Source of the DNA: an uncultured Peptostreptococcaceae bacterium
GTDB taxonomy: Bacteria; Bacillota; Clostridia; Peptostreptococcales; Anaerovoracaceae
Assembly (NCBI GenBank): GCA_949740445.1
Contig: CATJIF010000053.1
Span: 1 to 59,059 of the forward strand
Direction of reading: 5' to 3'
DNA length: 59,059 nucleotides
Shown: one piece after another, positions 51,555-59,059 of the stretch
How the letters are laid out: each line of letters opens with the position of its first letter
Numbering within the stretch: position 1 is the first letter of the stretch
Notes under the pieces: model-generated
Told to the model about the DNA's origin: nothing
Database searches by the model: none
The model's input: the letters and a program-made list of their open reading frames with translations, nothing else
Program-made: the position numbers and the translations under genes

Positions 51555-53219
51555 TTACTGCAAAATCGCACCCTGATCGGCGGAGCTGACCAGCCGCGCG
51601 TAGCGGGCAAGCCATCCGCTCTTTACATTGGGTTCTGGCTGCACGTACGCGGCCTTGCGGCGCTGCAGTTCTTCGTCGCTGACCTTTACGTTGACCTTTG
51701 CCGCCGGGATGTCGATTTCAATGATATCGCCCTCGCAGATCAGGCCGATTTCGCCGCCGGCTGCTGCCTCCGGAGAGACGTGGCCGATGGAAGCCCCGCG
51801 GCTGGCGCCGGAAAACCGTCCGTCGGTAATCAGCGCCACGGTTTTATCCAGCTTCATGCCGGCCAGCGCGCTGGTGGGATTGAGCATTTCCCGCATGCCC
51901 GGGCCGCCTTTTGGGCCTTCGTAGCGGATGACTACCACGTCGCCGTCCACGATTTTTCCGTTGTAAATCGCGTCAATGGCTTCGTCCTCGCTGTTAAACA
52001 CGCGGGCAGGGCCGGAATGTGCAAGCATTTCCGGCGCCACGGCGCTTCTCTTGACAACGCATCCGTTTTTGGCGATATTCCCCCAGAGGATGGCGATGCC
52101 GCCCGTGGTGCTGTACGGGTTTTCCAGCGGACGGATGGCTTCCGTATTCTTAATGCAGGCGCCTTCGATATTTTCGCCTACCGTCTTTCCGGTCACTGTC
52201 ATCGCATCGGTATTCAGATAACCGCCTTTCGAAAGTTCCGCCTGCACCGCCGCTACGCCGCCCGCCTCGTACAGCTGCTGCATGTGGGTGGGGCCCGCCG
52301 GGGCCAGGTGGCACAGGTTGGGTACCTTGGCGCTGATTTCGTTGAAGATATTCAGATCCAGCGTAACGCTGGCTTCGTGAGCGATGGCCAGCAGGTGAAG
52401 CACGCTGTTGGAGGAGCATCCCAGCGCCATGTCGCAGGCTACCGCATTGCGGATGGAGCTCTCGTTGATGATGTCTCTGACCTTGATATTCTTCTTTACC
52501 AGCTCCATAATCGCCATGCCGCTGTGCTTTGCCAAAGCGATTCTGGCGCTGTAGACCGCCGGGATGGTTCCGTTTCCGGGCAGTGCGATGCCGATGGCTT
52601 CACACAGGCAGTTCATGCTGTTGGCCGTGTACATGCCAGCGCAGGAGCCGCATCCGGGGCAGGTGTTGTTTTCAAATTCCTCCAGCTGCGCGTCGTCGAT
52701 CAGCCCGGCTTTTCTCGCGCCTACCGCCTCGAACATTTTCGACAGCGTGGTGCGCTGCCCGTCCACCAGGCCGGCCAGCATGGGGCCGCCGGAGCAGACC
52801 ACCGCAGGGATGTTCAGCCGCGCCGCGCCCATCACCATGCCGGGTACGATCTTATCGCAGTTGGGCACCAGCACCAGCCCGTCGAAAGCGTGGGCCATGG
52901 CCATGGTCTCTACGCTGTCTGCGATCAGCTCGCGGCTTGCCAGGCTGTACTTCATGCCGATGTGCCCCATGGCAATGCCGTCGCAGACGCCGATGGCCGG
53001 CACCTCGATGGGCGTGCCGCCAGCCATGCGGATGCCTGCTTTCACGGCCTCCGCCACCTTGTCCAGATGCATGTGCCCGGGGACGATCTCGCTCTTGGCG
53101 CTGATTACGCCGATCAGCGGCCGTTCAAGCTCTTCTTTCGTATAGCCCATGGCGTAGAACAGGCTGCGGTTGGGCGCCCGTTCCACGCCCTTTGTTACGT
53201 TATCGCTTCTCAATGTCAT
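51555..53219 (-). CDS. ilvD: Dihydroxy-acid dehydratase
   Basis: 554 residues, AAGGAG upstream. The iron-sulfur cysteines and signatures are present: [21 protein letters not shown] and [19 protein letters not shown]. The C-terminal part has [24 protein letters not shown] (core TDGRFSGAS). It dehydrates 2,3-dihydroxy-isovalerate or -methylvalerate to the 2-oxo acids for valine, isoleucine and leucine. It is the last gene of ilvB-N-C-D. Confidence 0.98.
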   Translation of the reverse strand: MTLRSDNVTKGVERAPNRSLFYAMGYTKEELERPLIGVISAKSEIVPGHMHLDKVAEAVKAGIRMAGGTPIEVPAIGVCDGIAMGHIGMKYSLASRELIADSVETMAMAHAFDGLVLVPNCDKIVPGMVMGAARLNIPAVVCSGGPMLAGLVDGQRTTLSKMFEAVGARKAGLIDDAQLEEFENNTCPGCGSCAGMYTANSMNCLCEAIGIALPGNGTIPAVYSARIALAKHSGMAIMELVKKNIKVRDIINESSIRNAVACDMALGCSSNSVLHLLAIAHEASVTLDLNIFNEISAKVPNLCHLAPAGPTHMQQLYEAGGVAAVQAELSKGGYLNTDAMTVTGKTVGENIEGACIKNTEAIRPLENPYSTTGGIAILWGNIAKNGCVVKRSAVAPEMLAHSGPARVFNSEDEAIDAIYNGKIVDGDVVVIRYEGPKGGPGMREMLNPTSALAGMKLDKTVALITDGRFSGASRGASIGHVSPEAAAGGEIGLICEGDIIEIDIPAAKVNVKVSDEELQRRKAAYVQPEPNVKSGWLARYARLVSSADQGAILQ

Positions 53220-53230
53220 CGCGAAACTCC

Positions 53231-54226
53231 TTATTTCTTCAGCCAGCTCATCATATCGCGCAGCTGCTTGCCTACCTTCTCCAGCGGATGCTGCGCTTCT
53301 ACGGCGCGGGTAGCCAGGAACTTGGCCTTGCCACCAGCGTTGAATTCCTGGATAAATTCGCTTGCAAATTCGCCTCTCTGGATTTCGGAGAGAACCTTCT
53401 TCATTTCTTTTCTGGTCTCTTCCGTAATCAGGCGGCGGCCGGTTCTGTAATCGCCGTATTCCGCGGTGTTGGAGATGGAATATCTCATCTTGGCAAAGCC
53501 GCCCTGGTTAATCAGGTCTACGATCAACTTCATCTCGTGAATGCACTCAAAGTATGCCATTTCCGGCTCGTATCCGGCCTCTACCAGGGTGTCGAAGCCC
53601 GCCTTCATCAGCTCTGTGACGCCGCCGCAGAGCACAGCCTGCTCGCCGAACAGGTCGGTTTCTGTCTCTTCTCTGAAGGTGGTTTCCAGAATGCCCGCGC
53701 GGCCTGCGCCAATGCCGGATGCATATGCCAGAGCGTAATCCTTTGCCTTGCCGGAATAATCCTGGTAAACGGCGATCAGCGACGGAACGCCCTTGCCTTC
53801 CAGATACTGGCTTCTTACAGTGTGGCCGGGGCCCTTGGGCGCTACCATGATAACATCCAGATAAGAAGCGGGCTTAATCTGGTTGAAATGGATGTTAAAT
53901 CCGTGGGCAAACATCAGGATGTCGCCTTCCTTCATGTGCTTTGCCACCTGGGTATTGTACACCTCTGCTGCCAGCTCGTCGGGAACCAGCATCATAACAA
54001 CGTCGCCAGCCTCCGCCGCTTCTTCGATTTCCATTACCTTCAGCCCGGCAGCCTCAGCCTTCGCGGTGTGAGCCGAACCCTTTCTCAGGCCTACGACTAC
54101 GTTGCAGCCGCTTTCCTTCAGGTTCTGCGCGTGGGCGTGGCCCTGGCTTCCGAAGCCTAAAATCGCAATGGTTTTTCCATCCAGCAAGCCCAGATTGCAG
54201 TCCACGTCATAATACTTCTTAATCAT
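53231..54226 (-). CDS. ilvC: Ketol-acid reductoisomerase
   Basis: 331 residues from [18 protein letters not shown] (AGGAGGAAAA upstream), class I length. The NAD(P) motif [17 protein letters not shown] and the two-metal knotted domain ([23 protein letters not shown]) are complete. It converts acetolactate or acetohydroxybutyrate to the dihydroxy acid. Eleven bases separate it from ilvD. Confidence 0.98.
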   Translation of the reverse strand: MIKKYYDVDCNLGLLDGKTIAILGFGSQGHAHAQNLKESGCNVVVGLRKGSAHTAKAEAAGLKVMEIEEAAEAGDVVMMLVPDELAAEVYNTQVAKHMKEGDILMFAHGFNIHFNQIKPASYLDVIMVAPKGPGHTVRSQYLEGKGVPSLIAVYQDYSGKAKDYALAYASGIGAGRAGILETTFREETETDLFGEQAVLCGGVTELMKAGFDTLVEAGYEPEMAYFECIHEMKLIVDLINQGGFAKMRYSISNTAEYGDYRTGRRLITEETRKEMKKVLSEIQRGEFASEFIQEFNAGGKAKFLATRAVEAQHPLEKVGKQLRDMMSWLKK

Positions 54227-54382
54227 TGTTTTTTCCTCCTGATGTTTGTATCCATCCATTCCCTAAAAAAGTTACAAATATATACGACAGTTGCCCGGCC
54301 GGGCTCAAGACCGCAGATGATGGCTGCGCAGCTCTGACCGCCTCCTGTAACGCTCGTTTTTTCTGCCTTGCCAGCGCTTTGG

Positions 54383-54886
54383 TTATTGCCCCTCGCTGTG
54401 AACCGCCCCGCGGTTCAGCGCGGTAATGCCAGTACGGCAGACCTCGATAATGGAGTATTCTCCTAAAATGGACAAAAATCCATCCAGCTTATTCTGTTCA
54501 CCGGTAAGCTCAAGCACCATGGAGCCCACGGAAAGGTCCACGATCTTCGCCTTGTAGACGTTGGCGATTTCCGTAATCGCACCGCGGTTCGACTCGTCGG
54601 CCGCCACCTTTACCAGGAGCAGCTCGCGCACCACGCTCTTGTCGTAATCCAGCGTAAAGATATCCTGTACCACGTGGAGCTTGGCTGTCTGCGCAATCAT
54701 CTGGTCCAGCATGTGCTCGTCGCCTTCGATCACCAGCGTAATCCGCGATACCTGGGGAACGTTGGTTACCGAAACGGTCAGCGATTCGATGTTATAGCCT
54801 CTGCGGCCGAACAGGCTGACGATCCGCGTCAGTACGCCCGGCTGGTTGTCAACTAAAACGCTGACTACTTTTTTATATCTCGCCAT
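54383..54886 (-). CDS. ilvN: Acetolactate synthase small (regulatory) subunit
   Basis: 167 residues from MARYKKVVSVLVDNQPGVLTR-like start (ATG 54886, AGGAGGAAAG upstream). The N-terminal ACT domain (DNQPGVLTRIVSLFGRRGYN) binds valine, and the C-terminal half is the ALS_ss_C domain. It follows ilvB by 17 bases. Also called ilvH. Confidence 0.96.
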   Translation of the reverse strand: MARYKKVVSVLVDNQPGVLTRIVSLFGRRGYNIESLTVSVTNVPQVSRITLVIEGDEHMLDQMIAQTAKLHVVQDIFTLDYDKSVVRELLLVKVAADESNRGAITEIANVYKAKIVDLSVGSMVLELTGEQNKLDGFLSILGEYSIIEVCRTGITALNRGAVHSEGQ

Positions 54887-54903
54887 GGCTCTTTCCTCCT
54901 GTC

Positions 54904-56667
54904 CTAATCCATGATGATATCCTCGATGCTCCCGCCTGCGGGAATCATCGGCAGCACCTTCTCGTCCTTTGCCACGAGGCATTCGATCCAGACCGGCCCC
55001 TTTTCCGCCAGAGCCGCGGACAAAGCCTGCTGGAATTCCGCCGGATTCGAAGCCCGCAAACCCTTAATTCCAAAGGCCTCTGCCAGCTTTACAAAATCCG
55101 TTTTTCGACAGGGATCGGTGTGGGAATAGCGCTTTTCGTAAAACACGGTCTGCCACTGGCGCACCATGCCCAGCACCTGGTTGTTCAGGATGACGGTAAT
55201 TACCGGCAGCTGATAGCCTGCCGCCGTGCACCCTTCGTTGAGGTTCATGTGGAAAGAACCGTCGCCCGTAATGTGCACGATGGGCCGCGGACGGCTTTCC
55301 GCCCCGCCCTGCCGGCCGTTTTGCACGCCGCTGTTTTTCGGATCTTCACAGGGCTTCAGGCCCCCATTAGCGCTGATGGTCTCTGGTGCACCGTTGACGC
55401 CGCAGCAGGCGCCGATGGCCGCTCCATAGCCGTAGCCCATGGTTCCTAAACCGCCGCTGGTAATAAAGCTCTTCGGATTTACGTGGTGCAGGAACTGCGC
55501 CGCCCACATCTGGTGCTGGCCTACATCGGTTACATAGACCGCCTCCTCGCCGCAGGTCTGGCTGATGATGCGCATAATCTGATGCGGCTTTAGCTCGGTT
55601 TCGCTGTCCTGGGGATGATAATCATCTCTCTGCCAGGCTTCGATCTGCGAAATCCAGTCTGGATGGGACTTTTCTTCTACCAGAGGCATCAGATCGCCCA
55701 GCACCTGCCGGATATCTCCCACCAGATAGTAATCCACCAAAACGTTTTTATTCATCTCGCTGACGTCGATATCAATCTGCGCAATCGTTGCCTTTTTTGC
55801 AAATTTGCCGGGATTGAGCGCCACCCGGTCGGAAAACCGCGCGCCGATGCAAATCAGCGCATCGCACTGGTTGATGGCGTTGTTGGAGGTGCGGGTTCCG
55901 TGCATTCCCACAAGCCCCAGGTTAAGCGGATTATCGTCGGAGAGAAGCCCTGCCGCCATAATGGTGTAGGTAGCAGGGACGCCGGCCTTGTCCACCAGCG
56001 CGGCAAGCTCTGCCTGCGCTTCGCTTGAGGCCACGCCGCCGCCGAAGTAAATCAGCGGCTTCTGCGCCTTGTTAATCAGATTGGCGATCCGACGCAGGGA
56101 TTCCAAGTCTTTTTCGTAGCGCTCGATCAGCCGGATGGGCTCCTTTGGCGTAAATTCGCACTTGGCAGCCGTTACATCCTTGGGAATATCAATGAGCACC
56201 GGTCCCTTGCGGCCCGTATTGGCAATGCGGAAGGCCTCGCGGATGACATCCGCCAGGTCTTCTACTTTCGTTACCAGAAAATTATGCTTCGTAATGGGCA
56301 TGGTAATGCCCGTAATGTAAATTTCCTGAAAGGAATCTCTGCCCAGCAGGCTGTTGCTTACGTTTCCGGTAATCGCTACCATGGGGATGCTGTCCATATA
56401 TGCGGTGGCGATCCCCGTTACCAGGTTGGTGGCTCCCGGCCCGCTGGTAGCTATCACTACACCGGTCTTTCCCGTCGCCCTGGCGTAACCGTCGGCCGCG
56501 TGAGACGCCCCCTGTTCGTGGGCAGTCAATATGTGCTTAATGCGATCCTGATATTTATAGAGCGTATCGTAGATGTTCAGCACCGCCCCTCCGGGATAGC
56601 CGAAGACGGTATCTACGCCCTGCTCGATCAAAACCTCCGTTAAAATTTCAGAACCCGTCAATTTCAT
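54904..56667 (-). CDS. ilvB: Acetolactate synthase large subunit with an extra loop
   Basis: 587 residues, TAGGAGGAG upstream. ThDP enzyme with Glu51 (TAHEQGASHAADGYAR), the FAD-binding middle domain, and the ThDP site GTMGYGYGAAIGA followed by GDGSFHMNLNEG (GDG at 468-470). Between these two the chain carries about 30 extra residues (421-460, Gly/Asn/Pro/Ser rich, two Cys) where related enzymes have a short link. It makes acetolactate or acetohydroxybutyrate from pyruvate. First gene of the ilv operon. Confidence 0.97.
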   Translation of the reverse strand: MKLTGSEILTEVLIEQGVDTVFGYPGGAVLNIYDTLYKYQDRIKHILTAHEQGASHAADGYARATGKTGVVIATSGPGATNLVTGIATAYMDSIPMVAITGNVSNSLLGRDSFQEIYITGITMPITKHNFLVTKVEDLADVIREAFRIANTGRKGPVLIDIPKDVTAAKCEFTPKEPIRLIERYEKDLESLRRIANLINKAQKPLIYFGGGVASSEAQAELAALVDKAGVPATYTIMAAGLLSDDNPLNLGLVGMHGTRTSNNAINQCDALICIGARFSDRVALNPGKFAKKATIAQIDIDVSEMNKNVLVDYYLVGDIRQVLGDLMPLVEEKSHPDWISQIEAWQRDDYHPQDSETELKPHQIMRIISQTCGEEAVYVTDVGQHQMWAAQFLHHVNPKSFITSGGLGTMGYGYGAAIGACCGVNGAPETISANGGLKPCEDPKNSGVQNGRQGGAESRPRPIVHITGDGSFHMNLNEGCTAAGYQLPVITVILNNQVLGMVRQWQTVFYEKRYSHTDPCRKTDFVKLAEAFGIKGLRASNPAEFQQALSAALAEKGPVWIECLVAKDEKVLPMIPAGGSIEDIIMD

Positions 56668-56707
56668 GTGGTCTAACTCCTCCTAAAACTCCGTTCTGTC
56701 TCGTTTT

Positions 56708-56809
56708 TTAATATCCCACCTGTTTTTTTACAGTCTGTACCAGATTTTTGACAACCTGCACCGGATGTTCGAACGGCGCCTGTGCCTGTATCGCCCAAAG
56801 GCGTTTCAT
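56708..56809 (-). CDS. Possible Val-rich leader peptide of the ilv operon
   Basis: A 33-codon frame (ATG 56809-56807, TAA 56710-56708) encodes MKRLWAIQAQAP... ending in PVQVVKNLVQTVKKQVGY. Ten of 33 residues are Val, Leu or Ile. It ends about 40 bases before ilvB, inside the leader. No good ribosome binding site precedes it and no downstream terminator hairpin is obvious, so it may be chance. Confidence 0.25.
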   Translation of the reverse strand: MKRLWAIQAQAPFEHPVQVVKNLVQTVKKQVGY

Positions 56810-56821
56810 ACTGATAGCATG

Positions 56822-56896
56822 ATACCACCCGCAGCGAGACACTCGTCTGGTGGTGGTATACTTTCATATTGTAACGGATAGATTCCGCACTGTAAA
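56822..56896 (-). promoter_or_regulatory. ilv operon promoter and 5' hairpin
   Basis: Minus strand TTTACA (56896-56891), 17 bases, TACAAT (56873-56868). The message would begin near 56861 and start at once with a long hairpin: ATACCACC (56859-56852) pairs with GGTGGTAT (56829-56822), with CAG/CTG and CGAG/CTCG inside. The leader to ilvB is about 195 bases. The remaining part of the 56668-57136 gap is AT-rich, and I see no other gene. Confidence 0.6.
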
Positions 56897-57136
56897 GCTT
56901 TTTTAGAAACTTTTTCGAATTACGGCCCGATTTTTTTGTTGTTATTCTATAAGATATTTTATCTTTCTTTGTTTTACAAGTATAATTATTTGCCATTTTC
57001 AGCGATAGGCCTGTTTTTACCCCCGATTGGCGAGAACGCGCGCAGTTTTGGCAGCCGAAAGGAATACCCGCTTCGGCATTCCTTTCCTCCTTCCGCTGTC
57101 CGCTCCCCGGCAGTTTTGGGCCGTATGGGCAGTGAA

Positions 57137-58015
57137 TTACCGCCGATACACGCACTGCTCTGCCAGCCGCTGCCCTGTGGGCGTAGCGGCCAGGCCTCCG
57201 CGGGCGGTTTCCTTAAAATCGGGATGCATTTGCTGGCCCACCCTGCCCATGGCGCAGACCACCTCGTCGAAGGGAATCAGGCTTTCAATGCCGGCCAATG
57301 CCATATCGCAGGAGAGCAGGGCATTGGCAGCGCCTATGGCGTTGCGCTTTACGCAGGGACATTCTACCAGCCCGCCCACGGGATCGCAGATCAGGCCCAT
57401 GCAGTTTTTCAGGGCCATGGCGGCAGCGTGCAGAGCCGTGTGTGGCTGCCCCTGGCTCAGCTCAGTCAAGGCAGCAGCGGCCATGGCGGCAGCCGTTCCC
57501 GTCTCCGCCTGGCAGCCTCCGGAGGCTCCGGCAATGCAGGCGTTCTGCGCGATGATGCAGCCCACCGCTCCCGCAGTTAAAAGCCCCCGGCAAAGCGTGC
57601 AATCATCCGCCTGCTGTTCCCTTCCGCAGCAGATCAGAACCGCCGGCAGAATCCCGCTGGCTCCGGCAGTCGGAGCTGCGACGATCTTTCCCATGGAGGC
57701 ATTTACCTCCGCCACGGCCATGGCCGCAGCCACAGTCTTCGCCATAGAGCTTCCCATGTGGCTGTTTTGGGCAAACCGCAACATCCGAATGGCGTCTCCG
57801 CCGGAAAATACGCCTCTGTTATTATTCTCTGGCGACAGGCCCGTTTCTATGGAGCGCTTCATCACCTGCAAATTGTCCATCAGCTCCTCTAAGATGTCCT
57901 CCTTGCTGCGTCCGCTGTGTTCCATTTCGCTTCGCAGCATGACTTCGCTGATGGAAATCCCCTCTTCATTGCTGATCTGCAGTAACTCCTGCCCGCTTTG
58001 AAATTGATATTTCAC
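57137..58015 (-). CDS. sdaAA: L-serine dehydratase, iron-sulfur type, alpha subunit
   Basis: 292 residues starting with GTG at 58015, whose bases overlap the TGA of sdaAB (GTGA); GGAGG lies ten bases upstream. The family signature is present: PTAGASGILPAVL, AGASGGCQAETGTAAAMAA (core GCQAETG) and CDPVGGLVECPC with the cluster cysteines. It deaminates L-serine to pyruvate and ammonia and works only with the beta subunit. Pyruvate would also feed the adjacent ilv operon. Confidence 0.97.
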   Translation of the reverse strand: MKYQFQSGQELLQISNEEGISISEVMLRSEMEHSGRSKEDILEELMDNLQVMKRSIETGLSPENNNRGVFSGGDAIRMLRFAQNSHMGSSMAKTVAAAMAVAEVNASMGKIVAAPTAGASGILPAVLICCGREQQADDCTLCRGLLTAGAVGCIIAQNACIAGASGGCQAETGTAAAMAAAALTELSQGQPHTALHAAAMALKNCMGLICDPVGGLVECPCVKRNAIGAANALLSCDMALAGIESLIPFDEVVCAMGRVGQQMHPDFKETARGGLAATPTGQRLAEQCVYRR

Positions 58016-58674
58016 AGTCTACACACCTCCCAGATATCCGGGTTTGCCGTTCGGATCTGCGCTGCTACAGCGCTTTCCACCGAGGTATCCGTTTCGATCA
58101 CCATACACGCACGCTGATGACGCGAACTTCGTATTACCCGCATAAAAGCCACGTTGATATTCTTTTCCGCCAGCACACCGATGACGCTGTGGATTACGCC
58201 CGGGCGGTCGTAATGAAAGATCAGCAGCGTAGGATAATCGCAGCCAAAGGAAACCTCCATGCCGTTGATTTCCTGTATTTCGATGCTTCCTCCCCCGATA
58301 GATGCGCCTACCAGTTCGATAGTTGCCCCGTCTTTGCGCTCCACAGTGATTTTCGCGGTATTGGGATGGCGCCTTTTCTCATCTGAATACTGAAATGTGA
58401 TTTCGCATCCCTGCTCCTTAGCCAGCGCAAAGGAATCCCGCAGCCGTTCGTCCTCGGGCGGATATCCCAGCAGCCCGGCTGCAATGGCCCTATCCGTCCC
58501 GTGGCCGGCACCTGTGGTCGCAAAAGAACCGTACAGCGTAACGTAGGCTTTCCGAACCTGATGCTCCGCCAGCCGCCAGGCAACATTGCCCAGACGGGCC
58601 GCACCCGCCGTATGGGAACTGGATGGCCCGATCATCTGCGGCCCGATCAGATCGAATAAGTGGAATTGTTTCAT
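58012..58674 (-). CDS. sdaAB: L-serine dehydratase, iron-sulfur type, beta subunit
   Basis: 220 residues, GGGGAG upstream. It begins with the family motif FDLIGPQMIGPSSSHTAGAARLG (core GPSSSHTAGA). A C-terminal ACT domain follows (PTLLIFHYDRPGVIHSVIGVLAEKNINVAFM), which in this enzyme class responds to serine. Translationally coupled to sdaAA. Confidence 0.96.
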   Translation of the reverse strand: MKQFHLFDLIGPQMIGPSSSHTAGAARLGNVAWRLAEHQVRKAYVTLYGSFATTGAGHGTDRAIAAGLLGYPPEDERLRDSFALAKEQGCEITFQYSDEKRRHPNTAKITVERKDGATIELVGASIGGGSIEIQEINGMEVSFGCDYPTLLIFHYDRPGVIHSVIGVLAEKNINVAFMRVIRSSRHQRACMVIETDTSVESAVAAQIRTANPDIWEVCRL

Positions 58675-58702
58675 TCTATCACTCCCCTCTGCCTCTCATC
58701 CA

Positions 58703-58732
58703 AAACAGGCCGCCACATAGGGCGGCCTGTTT
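58703..58732 (-). terminator. Terminator of the gene at the right edge
   Basis: AAACAGGCCGCC (58703-58714) pairs perfectly with GGCGGCCTGTTT (58721-58732). On the minus strand TTTTGG follows. It separates sdaAB from the gene to its right. Confidence 0.8.
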
Positions 58733-58777
58733 CAATCTCTTATGTATAGTTTCGCACATTCCCGCTTTTTTATGCGG

Positions 58778-59059
58778 TTATGCGATTCCCTCCATCTTCT
58801 CCTTGATAATTCTGACCTCGTCCTCCAGCTTGGTTACTCTCAGCAGGAGCATCTCCCGCTCGTTGTCTGTTTTTAACGCCTCGTGCAGCCTTCGGATTAA
58901 ATCGAGATGTCCTTCCGCAACGATTTTGATATTCCGCTCGATACTGTTTTCCAGCGTCAGCTGAATGCTTCTCAGGTTCTTCTGAAGCTCTGCAGCCTCG
59001 CTTTCCAGGAAATTGAACCGGTTCTCCAGCCCATCCACCTTGCTTCCGAGCACATCAAA
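58778..59059 (-). CDS. Coiled-coil hypothetical protein, N-terminus outside the window
   Basis: The frame is open to the edge; 93 residues are visible. They are almost all amphipathic helix (FLESEAAELQKNLRSIQLTL, LLLRVTKLEDEVRIIKEKM). Small proteins of this kind are common beside many genes in Clostridia; no function can be given. Confidence 0.6.
   Translation of the reverse strand, partial: FDVLGSKVDGLENRFNFLESEAAELQKNLRSIQLTLENSIERNIKIVAEGHLDLIRRLHEALKTDNEREMLLLRVTKLEDEVRIIKEKMEGIA

Noticed and set aside
56822..56859. T-box riboswitch upstream of ilvB, because GGGTGGTAT occurs there
   Set aside because: The conserved GGGTGGNACCGCG core is not matched, there is no Stem I before it (the promoter is directly upstream) and no terminator hairpin before ilvB.

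Overview
The window looks like a chromosomal piece of an anaerobic, fermentative member of the Firmicutes (class Clostridia). The reasons are strong AGGAGG-type ribosome binding sites, formate-tetrahydrofolate ligase, an iron-sulfur two-subunit serine dehydratase, a CarD-like regulator, oxygen-sensitive 2-hydroxyacyl-CoA dehydratase subunits with their ATP-dependent activator, and acyl-CoA dehydrogenase with electron-transfer flavoprotein. No rRNA or tRNA gene and no CRISPR array is visible. I cannot name the species.

Left part (1-15.9 kb): a LytS/AgrC-type kinase (cut by the window edge) with its LytTR regulator, an HxlR regulator divergent from a radical SAM protein, a large hybrid PAS histidine kinase, a FokI-like type IIS restriction endonuclease with its two-domain adenine methyltransferase, fhs, a DUF815 ATPase, a DUF4349 lipoprotein and a GNAT protein.

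Nucleoside operon (16.1-25.1 kb): one promoter-to-terminator unit encodes a BMP-type nucleoside ABC importer (lipoprotein, double ATPase, two permeases), a 6-oxopurine-type nucleoside phosphorylase, an amidohydrolase of the MTA/SAH deaminase type, an MtnA-like sugar-1-phosphate isomerase and a class II aldolase. Together they read as a deaminate, phosphorolyse, isomerise and cleave route for 5'-deoxy or 5'-methylthio purine nucleosides, ending in DHAP plus a small aldehyde.

Middle (25.2-35.6 kb): a CarD-like factor, a lipoprotein, an operon of an orphan beta-class DNA methyltransferase with two coiled-coil proteins and a CmpB-family membrane protein, a MarR-MATE efflux operon with clear operators, a DUF3796/XRE pair, a nitrilase-family amidase and a CAAX-type protease.

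Sigma-54 catabolic island (36.1-51.5 kb): this part is visibly more AT-rich than its flanks, most clearly from 36 to 43 kb. It holds a 2-hydroxyacyl-CoA dehydratase pair, two VOC proteins, a DctPQM TRAP importer, a ketopantoate-reductase-like enzyme, the dehydratase activator, a cupin, a beta-keto acid cleavage enzyme (BKACE), a sigma-54 enhancer-binding regulator, acyl-CoA dehydrogenase and EtfBA. Four sequences with the exact GG-N10-GC spacing of -24/-12 promoters precede its four transcription units, so the regulator probably switches on the whole set. The order suggests import of an organic acid, BKACE thiolysis to an acyl-CoA, dehydration and reduction of the resulting enoyl-CoA. The substrate is unknown.

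Right end (51.5-59 kb): the branched-chain amino acid operon ilvB-ilvN-ilvC-ilvD, with a promoter and structured leader, then sdaAB-sdaAA, and a coiled-coil protein that runs off the edge.
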